Part shown: positions 44,353 through 54,319 of the stretch, one piece after another
How positions within the stretch are numbered: the first letter of the stretch is position 1
How the letters are laid out: the number at the start of each line of letters is the position of its first letter
Assembly: GCF_016584105.1 (NCBI RefSeq)
Contig: NZ_NRSM01000003.1
Location: 1 to 64,000 of the forward strand
From: Ectothiorhodospira shaposhnikovii
GTDB lineage: Bacteria > Pseudomonadota > Gammaproteobacteria > Ectothiorhodospirales > Ectothiorhodospiraceae
DNA length: 64,000 nt
Reading direction: 5' to 3'
The notes under the pieces: generated by a model
The model's input: only the letters and a program-made list of their open reading frames with translations
Databases searched by the model: none
What the model was told of the DNA's origin: nothing
Translations under genes and position numbers: made by a program

Positions 44353-45315
44353 CTAACCCGGCGTATTCGAAAAAATCCCGCCAAGCCATTCGCCGGCCCG
44401 GCGTTCCGGCCAGTAGCGTCCCACGCCTTCGACGAAGCCCACATGCCCGCCCGCCCGGCTCAGTTCCAGGCGGACGCTTGATGACAAGTCATCGGGCGTG
44501 GGAATGGTCTCCGGTGTCATGAACGGATCATCACGGGCATGCAGGATCAGGGTCGGACGCCGGATCCCGCGCAGATAGGGTCGTGAACTGCAGCGGGTGT
44601 AGTAATCATCCACGTCGGCGAACCCATGCAGGGGTGCGGTGACGGCGTTGTCGAACTCGCGGAAGGTCCGCAGCCGGGGCAGGGCGGTGCAGTCCAGGGG
44701 CATGGGCATGAGTCGGCACTTTCTCCGGGCCGAGCGCTTGAGTCTCCCCACCAGATACCATTGGTAAAAGCGTGAGAAACCCTGTTCCATGCGTCGTGCC
44801 GACCGGTCCAGGTCGAAGGGAACGGAGATGGCGACGGCGGCGGAGAGGGGGTTGTCCTGGCCGGTTTCCCCCAGCCATTTAAGCAGGGCGTTGCCTCCCA
44901 GGGAGACGCCGATGGCTGCGACGGGACGTGCCGGTTCCTGCTGCAGCAGATGATTCACCAGCCAGGCCATGTCCCCTGTGTCACCAGCAAAATAGCTGCG
45001 GGGCAGGCGATTGGGTTCCCCGCTGCATCCCCTGAAGTGCATGGTCAGTGCCTGGAATCCCTGGTCATGCAATCGTCGCATGAGCCCGCCGGCGTAGGGG
45101 GAACGACTCGAACCTTCCAGTCCGTGAAACAGGATCACCCGGGGGCCGGGCTGTTCCGGGGCCCAGTCAAGATCGATGAAGTCACCATCGGGCAGTTCCA
45201 GGCGTTGCCGTCGCAGCGGGATCGCCGGTCGCCGACGCATCAGGGTGGGAGCAAGGGTCTGCAGATGGGCGCCCGGCAACCACCAGGCAGGGCGAAAGTC
45301 ACCATCAATCAGCAT
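44353..45315 (-). CDS. YheT-family alpha/beta hydrolase
   Basis: 320 residues. The catalytic Ser is in GVSLGGNALLKWLGE, the Asp in LILHARDDPFM and the His in RAGGHVGF. An upstream GLEGSSRSPYAGGL and FRGCSGEPN are typical of YheT. The ATG at 45315 is chosen over a GTG nine codons upstream because AAGGA lies in front of it. Physiological substrate unknown. Confidence 0.87.
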   Translation of the reverse strand: MLIDGDFRPAWWLPGAHLQTLAPTLMRRRPAIPLRRQRLELPDGDFIDLDWAPEQPGPRVILFHGLEGSSRSPYAGGLMRRLHDQGFQALTMHFRGCSGEPNRLPRSYFAGDTGDMAWLVNHLLQQEPARPVAAIGVSLGGNALLKWLGETGQDNPLSAAVAISVPFDLDRSARRMEQGFSRFYQWYLVGRLKRSARRKCRLMPMPLDCTALPRLRTFREFDNAVTAPLHGFADVDDYYTRCSSRPYLRGIRRPTLILHARDDPFMTPETIPTPDDLSSSVRLELSRAGGHVGFVEGVGRYWPERRAGEWLGGIFSNTPG

Positions 45316-45496
45316 CGTTCCGGAATCCTTGGCAGGTGTCACATTGGATCAACAGCACCATGTTACTCCTTTGCATTGTCTTCTCTCATCTGCGGGCTTC
45401 CCAGCACCAACGGGGAACGGATACATAGTATCCTGACTTGAATCCACCGCCTTGACTCGTTAAAACAGGCTAACACTCCAAAAGTGATCAGACCTC

Positions 45497-46189
45497 ATGG
45501 ACCTTTCCTCGATCCGCAGTGCCTACCGCCGTTATGCCCGCTACTACGACCGGGTGTTCGGACCGATTTTCGCCGGGGGGCGGCGCATGGCCGTGCACCT
45601 GGTCAATAACGGTCCCGGTCAACGCATTCTGGAAGTGGGTGTCGGTACCGGTCTGTCGTTGCCGGAATACCGCCGGGATGCCCGGGTGGTCGGCATCGAC
45701 ATCAGTCCCGACATGCTGCAGCTGGCCCGGGAGCGGGCCCGGGACGGGGCATTGCCCCAGGTGGAGGCCTTGCTGGAGATGGACGCCGAGTCGCTGGCGT
45801 TTCCGGACAACAGCTTTGACGGGGTGGTGGCGATGTATGTGGCCTCCGTGGTGCCCAATCCGGACAAGCTGATGGCGGAGATGCGTCGGGTCTGCGTGCC
45901 CGGCGGGGATGTGGTGGTGATCAATCACTTTGCCTCCCGCCATCCCTTCCTGCGGCGGCTGGAGCAGATGCTGCGTCCGCTCTCGCGTCTCATGGGTTTT
46001 CGTCCCGACATGGAACTGGAAAGCCTTCCGGAATGGCCGGATCTGCATCGCGTGGGGGTGCACAAGACCAATCTGTTTGGTTACTGGAAGCTGGTGCATT
46101 ACCGCAGCAGTGATGCCCCGGTGCCGCTTCAGGGAGGGGGTGATGGCACGACGGTCGCGGTCAAGGCTACCGCCGATCAGCCCGGCTGA
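45497..46189 (+). CDS. SAM-dependent methyltransferase, PmtA-like
   Basis: 230 residues. Class I methyltransferase fold with motif I ILEVGVGTGLSLPEY, acidic loop VVGIDISPDML, and FDGVVAMYVASVVPNP. The YxRYARYYDRVFGPIF start and the HFxSRHPFLRRLEQ region resemble Rhodobacter-type phosphatidylethanolamine N-methyltransferases. If correct it would make phosphatidylcholine. An UbiE-like role is the alternative. Confidence 0.72.
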   Translation: MDLSSIRSAYRRYARYYDRVFGPIFAGGRRMAVHLVNNGPGQRILEVGVGTGLSLPEYRRDARVVGIDISPDMLQLARERARDGALPQVEALLEMDAESLAFPDNSFDGVVAMYVASVVPNPDKLMAEMRRVCVPGGDVVVINHFASRHPFLRRLEQMLRPLSRLMGFRPDMELESLPEWPDLHRVGVHKTNLFGYWKLVHYRSSDAPVPLQGGGDGTTVAVKATADQPG

Positions 46190-46238
46190 AGCGACACCGT
46201 CAATCGCCGGCCCCATCCAGGAACCACGGAAATAGCCC

Positions 46239-47690
46239 ATGACCATCGACTGGAAGTCCTACGACCCGGCCGGATTCTATGATGAACTCATCGCCGCTCC
46301 GGGACAGGCACGCGAGGCCGCGCTCACCCTGACCAATTATCTGCGTTCCCTGAGCGATGAGGAATTGCATGAACGCAAGGCGGCGGCCGAGCACGCCATC
46401 GTGGAGATGGGGATCACCTTCACGGTGTACACCGAGGGAGGCAACATTGATCGGGCCTGGCCCTTCGACATCATTCCCCGCATCATCACCCGGAGTGAAT
46501 GGGCGCGGGTGGAGGCGGGACTGGCCCAGCGGCTCACCGCCCTGAATCTGTTCATCAACGATCTTTACAACGAACAGCGCATCATCAAGGACAAGGTCTT
46601 TCCCAAGTCGGTCCTGGCCAAGTCCAGGAACTTTCGCGAGCAGTGCATCGGTATCCAGCCCACCCATGGTGTCTGGGCCCACATCTGCGGTTCCGATCTG
46701 GTGCGGGATGCCGATGGTACCTTCTACGTGCTGGAGGACAACCTGCGGGTGCCGTCGGGGGTGTCCTACATGCTGGAAAACCGCCAGGTCACCAAGCGGG
46801 TCTTTCCCGAGCTGTTCGACAACTACAGCATCCGCCCGGTGGACGAGTACCCCTCCCAGCTCTTCGACATGCTGGCGGCCCTGTCCCCGCGCCCGCTGGA
46901 TTATCCGGCAGTGGTGGTGCTGACGCCGGGCATCTACAACTCCGCCTATTTCGAACATGCCTATCTGGCCCAGCGCATGGGTGCTGAACTGGTGGAGGGG
47001 GCCGATCTGGTGGTGGGGGATGATGACTGTGTCTACATGCGCACGGTCGCGGGCCTGGAGCGGGTGGATGTCATCTACCGGCGGATCGATGACCTGTTCC
47101 TGGACCCGGAGGCCTTCAATCCCGATTCCATGCTGGGGGTGAGGGGGCTGATGCGTGCCTGGCGCAAGGGCAATGTGGCCCTGGTGAATGCCCCTGGTGC
47201 CGGCGTGGCGGACGACAAGGTGGTCTATGCCTTCGTGCCCAAGATGATCCGCTACTATCTGGACCAGGACCCGATCATTCCCAACGTGCCCACCCATCTG
47301 TGCATGGACCCCAAGGAGCGGGAGTATGTGCTGGCCAACCTGGAGCATCTGGTGGTCAAGCCCGCCAACGAGTCCGGTGGCTACGGCATGATCGTCGGTC
47401 CCCATGCCACCCGCAAGCAGCGCCAGGAGTTTGCTGAGCTGATCCGCAAGGATCCGCGCAACTACATCGCCCAGCCCACCCTGAAGCTGTCCACCTCGCC
47501 CACCCTGTGCGATGGCCGGCTGGAACCCCGGCATCTGGACCTGCGTCCCTTCATCCTGCAGGGGGTGCGCACGGATGTGACTGCCGGTGGTCTGACCCGG
47601 GTAGCCCTGCGCAAGGGCTCCCTGGTGGTCAACTCCTCCCAGGGTGGGGGGAGCAAGGACACCTGGATCGTGGATACGGACACGGATTGA
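46239..47690 (+). CDS. Circularly permuted ATP-grasp protein
   Basis: 483 residues of the DUF404/DUF407 type, a circularly permuted ATP-grasp fold predicted to ligate peptides or amines. Visible: SKSVLAKSRNFREQCIGI-like VLAKSRNFREQCIG, HICGSDLVRDADG, LEDNLRVPSGVSYMLENR, KPANESGGYGM, and the basic EFAELIRKDPRNYIAQ. First of a four-gene plus-strand operon with alpha-E, ATP-grasp/alpha-E and transglutaminase-like genes. Substrate unknown. Confidence 0.87.
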   Translation: MTIDWKSYDPAGFYDELIAAPGQAREAALTLTNYLRSLSDEELHERKAAAEHAIVEMGITFTVYTEGGNIDRAWPFDIIPRIITRSEWARVEAGLAQRLTALNLFINDLYNEQRIIKDKVFPKSVLAKSRNFREQCIGIQPTHGVWAHICGSDLVRDADGTFYVLEDNLRVPSGVSYMLENRQVTKRVFPELFDNYSIRPVDEYPSQLFDMLAALSPRPLDYPAVVVLTPGIYNSAYFEHAYLAQRMGAELVEGADLVVGDDDCVYMRTVAGLERVDVIYRRIDDLFLDPEAFNPDSMLGVRGLMRAWRKGNVALVNAPGAGVADDKVVYAFVPKMIRYYLDQDPIIPNVPTHLCMDPKEREYVLANLEHLVVKPANESGGYGMIVGPHATRKQRQEFAELIRKDPRNYIAQPTLKLSTSPTLCDGRLEPRHLDLRPFILQGVRTDVTAGGLTRVALRKGSLVVNSSQGGGSKDTWIVDTDTD

Positions 47691-47723
47691 ACCCGCTTTT
47701 TACCAACCTGCAGGCCTGACACC

Positions 47724-48674
47724 ATGCTTTCACGTGTTGCCGAACGTCTTTACTGGATGGCCCGTTACATCGAGCGGGCGGAGAATACCGCGCGCATGGT
47801 CACGGCCTTCAACCATCTGGCCCTGGACATGCCGCGCAGCGTGCGCCTGTCCTGGCGGGGCATGGCGTCCATTACCGGCAACGAATCCATCTACGAGAAG
47901 AACTACCGCAAGTATGATGAGCGCAATGTGGTGAAGTTTTTGCTGGCGGACGACGACAACCCCGGGTCCATCCTCAATGCCCTGCGGGCGGCCCGGGAAA
48001 ACGTGCGTACCACCCGGGATCTGGTCCCCAGCGAGGTCTGGGAGACGGTGAACGAGCTGTATCACCACGCCGATTCCGCCCTGGACACGGGGATGAGCAA
48101 GCGGGGACGCTATCAATATCTGGCCAAGGTGATCAGCCATTGCCAGCAGCTCACAGGCATGCTGGCAGGCACCATGAGCCATGACGCCGCCTATGACTTC
48201 ATCCGCGCCGGCCGCAATCTGGAGCGGGCGGACATGACCACCCGCCTGCTGGATGTGGGCGCCATGGGGCTTTTGAGCAACGACCCCCAGGACGAGGCCG
48301 CCATGGCCCAGTTCGAGAGCCTGTTGTGGGTGAACATCCTCAAGTCCCTCAGCGCCTTTCAGATGTACCGCCAGCATGTGCGGCGACGGGTGAGCGGCGG
48401 GGATGTACTCAAATTCATTTTCCAGAACCGTGAATTTCCCCGTGCCGTGGCCCATGCCCTGGGGGAGGTGGAAATCAGCCTGACCAACCTGCCTCGAAAC
48501 GAGACGCCCTTGCGCCTGGCCATTCAGGTCAGGCGTCATGTGATGGAAGCCAATGTGGACAAGCTTCTGGAGGCGGATGAGCTGCACCGCTTCATCGACC
48601 AGCTGCAGCAGGAGATGAACGAATTGCACAATATGATTGCCGATACCTGGTTCAGCCTGGACAGGGCCGCCTGA
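47724..48674 (+). CDS. Alpha-E domain protein (DUF403)
   Basis: 316 residues, all-helical alpha-E family. Starts MLSRVAERLYWMARYIERAENTAR, the hallmark motif, with Glu-containing helices and HNMIADTWF at the end. These proteins always accompany circularly permuted ATP-grasp proteins and are thought to act with them in making or tailoring a peptide; the reaction is unproven. It follows the ATP-grasp gene by 33 bp. Confidence 0.88.
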   Translation: MLSRVAERLYWMARYIERAENTARMVTAFNHLALDMPRSVRLSWRGMASITGNESIYEKNYRKYDERNVVKFLLADDDNPGSILNALRAARENVRTTRDLVPSEVWETVNELYHHADSALDTGMSKRGRYQYLAKVISHCQQLTGMLAGTMSHDAAYDFIRAGRNLERADMTTRLLDVGAMGLLSNDPQDEAAMAQFESLLWVNILKSLSAFQMYRQHVRRRVSGGDVLKFIFQNREFPRAVAHALGEVEISLTNLPRNETPLRLAIQVRRHVMEANVDKLLEADELHRFIDQLQQEMNELHNMIADTWFSLDRAA

Positions 48675-48698
48675 CCGGGCGCCGCCCCGGCCTGTCTC

Positions 48699-51257
48699 AT
48701 GTCTGTCCACGCGCCCCTGTCGCTGCTGGCCCCGGAATACGCCCTGTCCGGGAACCGCTTTGATGAACTGCTCACCCCCGAGGGTGCCCCGCGTCCGCAG
48801 TGGGAGCCGATCATGGGTGCCCTGGCGCAACTGGGGCCGGAGGGACTGGCGGAGCGAGCCGCAGACATCGGACGTCTGCTGCGGGAAAGCGGAGTCACTT
48901 ACAACGTCTATTCCGATCCCCGGGGGGCGGAGCGGCCCTGGCCCCTGGACCCGGTGCCCATGGTACTGGAGAGCAAGGAATGGGCCGTTATCGAGAGCGG
49001 TCTGATCCAGCGGGCCGAACTTTTGAACCTGATCCTCAAGGATCTCTATGGTCCCCGTGAACTGATCCGCAAGGGGCTGCTGCCTCTGGATCTGATCTAC
49101 GGCTATCCGGGGTTCCTGCGCCCCTGTGTGGGCAGTCTGCCCCCGATTTCCAATCCCCTGGCCCTGTATGCGGCCGATCTGGTGCGACGTCCCGACGGGC
49201 ATTTCGTGGTCCTGGGAGATCGCACCCAGGCCCCTTCCGGGGCAGGATACGCCCTGGAGAACCGGATGATCCTGTCCCGGGTGTTCCCCAGTCTGTATCG
49301 GGATGCCCAGGCCCATCGGCTTACGCGGTTTTTCCAGACCCTGCGCCTCAGCCTGGCCACCCTGGGCGCCCCCCCCATGGGACAGAAGGAACCGCGGGTG
49401 GTGCTGCTCTCCCCCGGTCCTCTCAATGAAACCTGGTTCGAGCATGTGTACCTGGCCGGCTACCTGGGATACACCCTGGTACAGGGGCAGGATCTGGTGG
49501 TCTCCGAGGGACGGGTCTGGTTGCGTTCCCTGAACGGCCCTGAGCCGGTGGATGTGATCCTGCGCCGGGTGGATGACAGCTTCTGCGACCCGCTGGAACT
49601 GCGTCAGGATTCCTGGCTGGGGGTGGCGGGCCTGCTGGAAGTGGCGCGGCAGGGCAGGGTGGCCATCGTCAATCCCCTGGGTAGCGGCGTACTGGAATGT
49701 CCCGCCCTGTCCGCCTATCTGCCCGCCATTGCCCGCCACCTGCTGGGGCAGGATCTGATCCTGTCGACGGTGGAGACCTGGTGGTGCGGTGATCCCCGGC
49801 AACGGGATCATGTCCTGTCCCGGCTGGAACGATTGGTGATCCGTGATCTGGAGCCGGGGCGCAGCACCGCCCTGTTCGGTGATGCCCTGTCCCACCCGGA
49901 GCGGGAATCCCTGAAGGATCGCATCCGCGCCAACCCCGGTGGTTTTGTGGCCCAGGAGCGACTGGAGCTGTCCACCCTGCCGACCTTCGGCCCCGAGGGG
50001 GACCTGGAGCCCCGTCGGGGCTGGTTGAGAACCTATCTGTGTGCCCGCGACGGTGATTACGTGGTGATGCCCGGTGGTCTGTCCCGGGTGGCCGGTTCCC
50101 GTGATGCCGCCTGGGTCTCGAATCAGGCGGGCGGGGTCAGCAAGGATACCTGGGTACTGGCCTCCGAGGCCGAGCCGTCACCGGCCCTGGTGGGGGCGAT
50201 GCCCATGGTGGGTGGGCTGGGTACCCCGACATCGTTGTCGGGACGGGTGGCGGAAAATCTGTTCTGGATGGGACGCTATGCGGAACGGGCGGAGGGCACC
50301 CTGCGACTCATGCTGGTGGTGCTGATGCGCCGTCGCCTGGTAAGGGAATCCGGTGGGAACGGTGCCCAGGATGCCGCCCTGCGTATCCTGCTGCGGGCAC
50401 TGACCCATCTGACGGCCACCTATCCCGGCTTTGTCCTGGAGGATGCGGAAACTGCCCTGGCCGATCCGGCGCCGGAGTTGCTGGCACTGATCCTCGATCG
50501 TGAACGCATCGGCAGCCTGAGCTTCACCCTGCAGGCCCTGTTGCGGGCCGGGCATGAACTCAGGGATCGCATTTCCGGTGACAGCTGGCGGGTCATCTCG
50601 GCCCTGCGGGAGCGCAGCAATGCCCTGGGGCAGTGGCAACCTCGTGATCCGGAACATCTGGCGCGCCATCTGGATGAACTCATTACCCACCTTCTGGCCA
50701 TGTCCGGTCTGGCCCAGGAGAGTACGCCCCGGCATCTGAACTGGGTCTTCCTGGATGCCGGACGCCGTCTGGAGCGGGGACTGATGCTGGCCGGTCTGCT
50801 GCGGGCCACCCTGGTGCGCCCCTGCGCCCCGGATGACGAGCCGCCGTTGCTGGAAGCGGTCCTGAACTATGCCGAGAACACCGCCGCCGATCCCTACGCC
50901 CTGCGTCCCGAGGCCCTTCTGGACAGCCTGCTGTTCGATGAACGCAATCCGCGTTCCCTGGGGTTCCAGCTGGCCTCACTGGAGTGTCATGGGGCCGCCA
51001 TGCCCCGCACCGAGCGGGATGAGCGCCTGACCCCGGTGGAGCGTCCGATCCTGGAGGCGCGCAACGAGCTGCGCCGCCTGCATCTGCGTGAACTGGTCCT
51101 CACTGATCCGGAAGGCCATCGTCAGGCCCTGGATCAGTGTCTGGCGCGTCAGCAGCACCTGCTTGGCAGTGCCTCCGATGCCTTGAGCCGGTCCTACTTC
51201 GATTTCACCCGCAGCCAGCATCTGCTGGTCTCCAATCTGCCCGAACCGGGAATATGA
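48699..51257 (+). CDS. ATP-grasp/alpha-E fusion protein
   Basis: 852 residues that join the two preceding activities in one chain. Residues 1 to about 480 are a second circularly permuted ATP-grasp (YNVYSDPRGAERPWPLD, SLPPISNPLALYAADLVRRPDG, RTQAPSGAGYALENRM). From about 505 an alpha-E domain begins (LSGRVAENLFWMGRYAERAEG). KPANESGGYG of the first paralogue is replaced by VIRDLEPGRST, so the nucleotide-loop chemistry may differ. Its stop overlaps the transglutaminase start by ATGA. Confidence 0.85.
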   Translation: MSVHAPLSLLAPEYALSGNRFDELLTPEGAPRPQWEPIMGALAQLGPEGLAERAADIGRLLRESGVTYNVYSDPRGAERPWPLDPVPMVLESKEWAVIESGLIQRAELLNLILKDLYGPRELIRKGLLPLDLIYGYPGFLRPCVGSLPPISNPLALYAADLVRRPDGHFVVLGDRTQAPSGAGYALENRMILSRVFPSLYRDAQAHRLTRFFQTLRLSLATLGAPPMGQKEPRVVLLSPGPLNETWFEHVYLAGYLGYTLVQGQDLVVSEGRVWLRSLNGPEPVDVILRRVDDSFCDPLELRQDSWLGVAGLLEVARQGRVAIVNPLGSGVLECPALSAYLPAIARHLLGQDLILSTVETWWCGDPRQRDHVLSRLERLVIRDLEPGRSTALFGDALSHPERESLKDRIRANPGGFVAQERLELSTLPTFGPEGDLEPRRGWLRTYLCARDGDYVVMPGGLSRVAGSRDAAWVSNQAGGVSKDTWVLASEAEPSPALVGAMPMVGGLGTPTSLSGRVAENLFWMGRYAERAEGTLRLMLVVLMRRRLVRESGGNGAQDAALRILLRALTHLTATYPGFVLEDAETALADPAPELLALILDRERIGSLSFTLQALLRAGHELRDRISGDSWRVISALRERSNALGQWQPRDPEHLARHLDELITHLLAMSGLAQESTPRHLNWVFLDAGRRLERGLMLAGLLRATLVRPCAPDDEPPLLEAVLNYAENTAADPYALRPEALLDSLLFDERNPRSLGFQLASLECHGAAMPRTERDERLTPVERPILEARNELRRLHLRELVLTDPEGHRQALDQCLARQQHLLGSASDALSRSYFDFTRSQHLLVSNLPEPGI

Positions 51258-52129
51258 ATTACCGTATCCGGCACGTCACCCGCTATCGCTATCCCGGTAC
51301 CGTGAGCCTGTGCCACAACGAGCTTCATCTGGCGCCGCGGGATACGGCGAGCCAGACCCTGCAATCCCTGGAGCTGCGGGTGAACCCGTTGCCGGGCTAC
51401 CAGGGGGAGCGGGTGGATTTTTTCGGCAACCGGGTCCATCACTTCAGTATCCAGCAAGGCCATCAGGAACTGGAAATCACCGCCTGCAGCCGGGTGACCC
51501 TGTTGCTGTCCGGGGGGGAGCCCCGTGGTCTGCAGTCCTGGGAAACGGTGCGCGACCGGCTGGGACAGGAGGATACGCCCGAGGTCCTGGATGCCCGCCA
51601 GTACATCCTGACGTCTCCCCTGGTGCCGTTGTTGCCGGAACTGCGGGACTATGCGGCTGCCTCTTTGCTGCCGGGGCGGCCCCTGCGGGAAGCGGTGGAG
51701 GAACTGATGGGGCGGATTTTCCAGGATTTCGAGTATCGACCGGGGTTCACTTCCGTGAGTACGGAGCTGCCCGTGGTGATGCGGCATCGTTGTGGTGTCT
51801 GCCAGGATTTTGCCCATCTTGCCCTGGGTTGTCTGCGCAGCCATGGGCTGGCGGCACGGTATGTCAGTGGCTATCTGGAAACCCTGCCCCCCCCGGGGCA
51901 GGAGAAGCTGGAAGGGGCCGATGCCTCCCATGCATGGTTTTCCGTGTATATCCCGGGTGAGGGGTGGCTGGATCTGGATCCCACCAATAACCTGATTCCC
52001 ATGGACCGGCACATCACCCTGGCCTGGGGGCGGGACTACACGGATGTCACCCCGGTCAAGGGGGTGCTGTTCGGCGGAGGGAATTCCCACGACCTGGAGG
52101 TCCGGGTGGATGTGGTGAGGGAGGCATAG
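51254..52129 (+). CDS. Transglutaminase-like cysteine peptidase
   Basis: 291 residues. N-terminal bacterial transglutaminase-like domain (MNYRIRHVTRYRYPGTVS) and catalytic core with Cys in HRCGVCQDFAHLAL, His in DASHAWFSVYIPG and Asp in GWLDLDPTNN. Member of the group found with Anbu, ATP-grasp and alpha-E genes. May hydrolyse or form amide bonds in peptides made by the ATP-grasp enzymes. The four-base overlap with the fusion gene shows coupling. Confidence 0.87.
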   Translation: MNYRIRHVTRYRYPGTVSLCHNELHLAPRDTASQTLQSLELRVNPLPGYQGERVDFFGNRVHHFSIQQGHQELEITACSRVTLLLSGGEPRGLQSWETVRDRLGQEDTPEVLDARQYILTSPLVPLLPELRDYAAASLLPGRPLREAVEELMGRIFQDFEYRPGFTSVSTELPVVMRHRCGVCQDFAHLALGCLRSHGLAARYVSGYLETLPPPGQEKLEGADASHAWFSVYIPGEGWLDLDPTNNLIPMDRHITLAWGRDYTDVTPVKGVLFGGGNSHDLEVRVDVVREA

Positions 52130-52151
52130 AAAGGCAGTTCAGGGACGCGCA

Positions 52152-52186
52152 TGAAAAAGGCCCTTCTCCCGGGGGAGAAGGGCCTT
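52152..52186 (-). terminator. Bidirectional terminator
   Basis: Stem AAGGCCCTTCTCCC/GGGAGAAGGGCCTT with a T run on the minus-strand side. It lies between the convergent transglutaminase-like and acetate symporter genes. Confidence 0.8.
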
Positions 52187-52199
52187 GACGCGGACTGCC

Positions 52200-53831
52200 T
52201 TAGTGCTGCGAGGCCTTGTCGATGCCGATGCCCGTCTGGGCACGGATGTACTGGGCTTCGAACAGCTGCTTGTCCACCGCCGCCCGCTTGGACTTGTCCA
52301 TCAGGGAGAAGGCCCAGATGCCGACGAAGGCAATGGTCACGGTGAACAGGGCCGGGTTGCTGTAGGGCACGATGGCCTGTTCATTGCCCAGTACCTGCAC
52401 CCACACGTTCGGACCCAGGACCACCATCACCACTGCGGAGATCAGGCCCAGGGTACCGCCCAGGACCGCACCCAGGGTGGTCATGCCGCCCCAGTACATG
52501 GACATGATCAGCACCGGGAAGGTGGTGGAGGCGGCAATGGTGAAGGCCAGACCCACCAGGAAGGCGATGTTCTGACTCTGGAAGGCGATCCCCAGCAGTA
52601 CCGCGATCACGCCCAGCACCAGGGTGGCTGCGCGGGACACCCGCATTTCCTGCTGCCCCGTGGCGTTCTTGTTGATCACGTTGGCGTACAGGTCATGGGA
52701 GATGGCCGAGGCGCCCGCCAGGGTCAGACCGGCCACCACCGCCAGGATGGTGGCGAAGGCCACGGCGGAGATGAAGCCCAGGAACAGGTCGCCGCCCAGG
52801 GCATGGGACAGGTGGACCGCAGGCATGTTGGAACCGCCCAGCATGTTGCCGGCCTCGTCGAAGTAGGCCGGGTTGCCCATCACGAAGGCGATGGCGCCCA
52901 TACCGATGATGAAGGTCAGCACATAGAAGTAGCCGATGAAGCCGGTGGCGTAGAACACGGACTTGCGGGCTTCCTTGGCGCTGGGCACGGTGAAGAAGCG
53001 CATCAGAATGTGCGGCAGGCCGGCGGTACCGAACATCAGGGCGATCCCCAGGGAGATGGCGGAGATCGGGTCATTCACCAGACCACCCACATTGAAGATG
53101 CTTTCACCCTTCTGATGGGTGTCGGCCGCGGTGCGGAACAGGGTTTCCAGACTGAAGTCGGACAGGTACAGGGCCATCACCGCCATGAAGGTGGCACCGG
53201 AGAGCAGCAGCACCGCCTTGATGATCTGCACCCAGGTGGTGGCCAGCATGCCGCCGAAGGTCACGTAGGCGATGATCAGCATGCCCACGATGATCACGGC
53301 CACTTCAAAGCGCAGGCCGAACAGGGTCTGGATCAGGGCGCCCGCGCCCACCATCTGGGCGATCAGGTAGAGCAGGACGATGGTGATGCCGGCAAAGGCC
53401 GAGAACACGCGGATGGGAGTGCGCTGGAAGCGGAAGGACACCACGTCGGAGAAGGTGAACTTGCCCAGGTTGCGCAGGCGTTCGGACATGATGAACATGA
53501 TCACCGGCCAGCCCACCAGAAAGCCGATGGAGTAGATCAGGCCGTCGAAGCCGGAGGTGTAGACCAGCGCCGTGATCCCCAGGAAGGACGCCGCGGACAT
53601 GTAGTCACCGGCGATGGCCAGGCCATTCTGGAAGCCGGTGATGCCGCCACCGGCGGTGTAGAAGTCGGAGGCGGTCTTGGTGCGCCGGGCCGCCCAGTAG
53701 GTGACCCCCATGGTGGCGACCACGAAGACCAGGAACATGATGGTGGAGGCGTAGCTGATGCCTTCACCCGCATAGGCGTTGGCCGAGGCCATCAGCAGGG
53801 CGGCTGCCGTCAGAGCAATAAGGATCTTCAT
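52200..53831 (-). CDS. actP: Cation/acetate symporter ActP
   Basis: 543 residues, sodium:solute symporter family. N-terminal signal-like helix, then thirteen or so membrane segments. Motifs: [23 protein letters not shown]-like [34 protein letters not shown]. Imports acetate with a cation. The start overlaps the stop of the DUF485 gene by four bases; the pair is the classical yjcH-actP unit. Confidence 0.93.
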   Translation of the reverse strand: MKILIALTAAALLMASANAYAGEGISYASTIMFLVFVVATMGVTYWAARRTKTASDFYTAGGGITGFQNGLAIAGDYMSAASFLGITALVYTSGFDGLIYSIGFLVGWPVIMFIMSERLRNLGKFTFSDVVSFRFQRTPIRVFSAFAGITIVLLYLIAQMVGAGALIQTLFGLRFEVAVIIVGMLIIAYVTFGGMLATTWVQIIKAVLLLSGATFMAVMALYLSDFSLETLFRTAADTHQKGESIFNVGGLVNDPISAISLGIALMFGTAGLPHILMRFFTVPSAKEARKSVFYATGFIGYFYVLTFIIGMGAIAFVMGNPAYFDEAGNMLGGSNMPAVHLSHALGGDLFLGFISAVAFATILAVVAGLTLAGASAISHDLYANVINKNATGQQEMRVSRAATLVLGVIAVLLGIAFQSQNIAFLVGLAFTIAASTTFPVLIMSMYWGGMTTLGAVLGGTLGLISAVVMVVLGPNVWVQVLGNEQAIVPYSNPALFTVTIAFVGIWAFSLMDKSKRAAVDKQLFEAQYIRAQTGIGIDKASQH

Positions 53832-54136
53832 CGTGCCAGCTCCCTCACCTTGTCACTCAGCTTGTCGAACTCGGTGTTCGCCTTGTAGACGTAGATGCCG
53901 GTCAGCAGGAAGGCAAACACGATGATGCCCACGCCCATGGGAACACCCAGAGTGATGATGCTGTCGCCGAAGGGGCGGATGGAAAGCACGGACGGTGCGA
54001 AGGCCACCAGCATGATGAAGGCGTAGTACACCAGCAGCATGAGTGCGCTCAGTCCCCAGGCCAGCCTTGCCCGTTTCTTGACGAGCAGCTGGAAATCGGG
54101 ATCCGCCTTGATACGATCGATCGTACTTTGGTCCAT
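53828..54136 (-). CDS. yjcH: DUF485 (YjcH-like) membrane protein
   Basis: 102 residues with two membrane segments ([18 protein letters not shown] and [19 protein letters not shown]). N-terminal [13 protein letters not shown] is typical. Encoded directly upstream of actP and always linked to it; assumed to help the symporter. AGGGGAGG ribosome site upstream of the ATG. Confidence 0.9.
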   Translation of the reverse strand: MDQSTIDRIKADPDFQLLVKKRARLAWGLSALMLLVYYAFIMLVAFAPSVLSIRPFGDSIITLGVPMGVGIIVFAFLLTGIYVYKANTEFDKLSDKVRELAR

Positions 54137-54319
54137 GGACCTCCCCTCTATCAGGTTGACTTTAGGTTATGTTCAAATAACTTTTTATTGCACCGCAAAA
54201 AGTCTGTTGCGCAGTTTACCCACATGCGGTCGGGCATGGGAAAAAATAGTGGGATTTGGAGACGATGTCGGCAGAAATCGGGGCCGGCAGGGGAGGGCAG
54301 GCGGTGGTACTTGGCCCAA

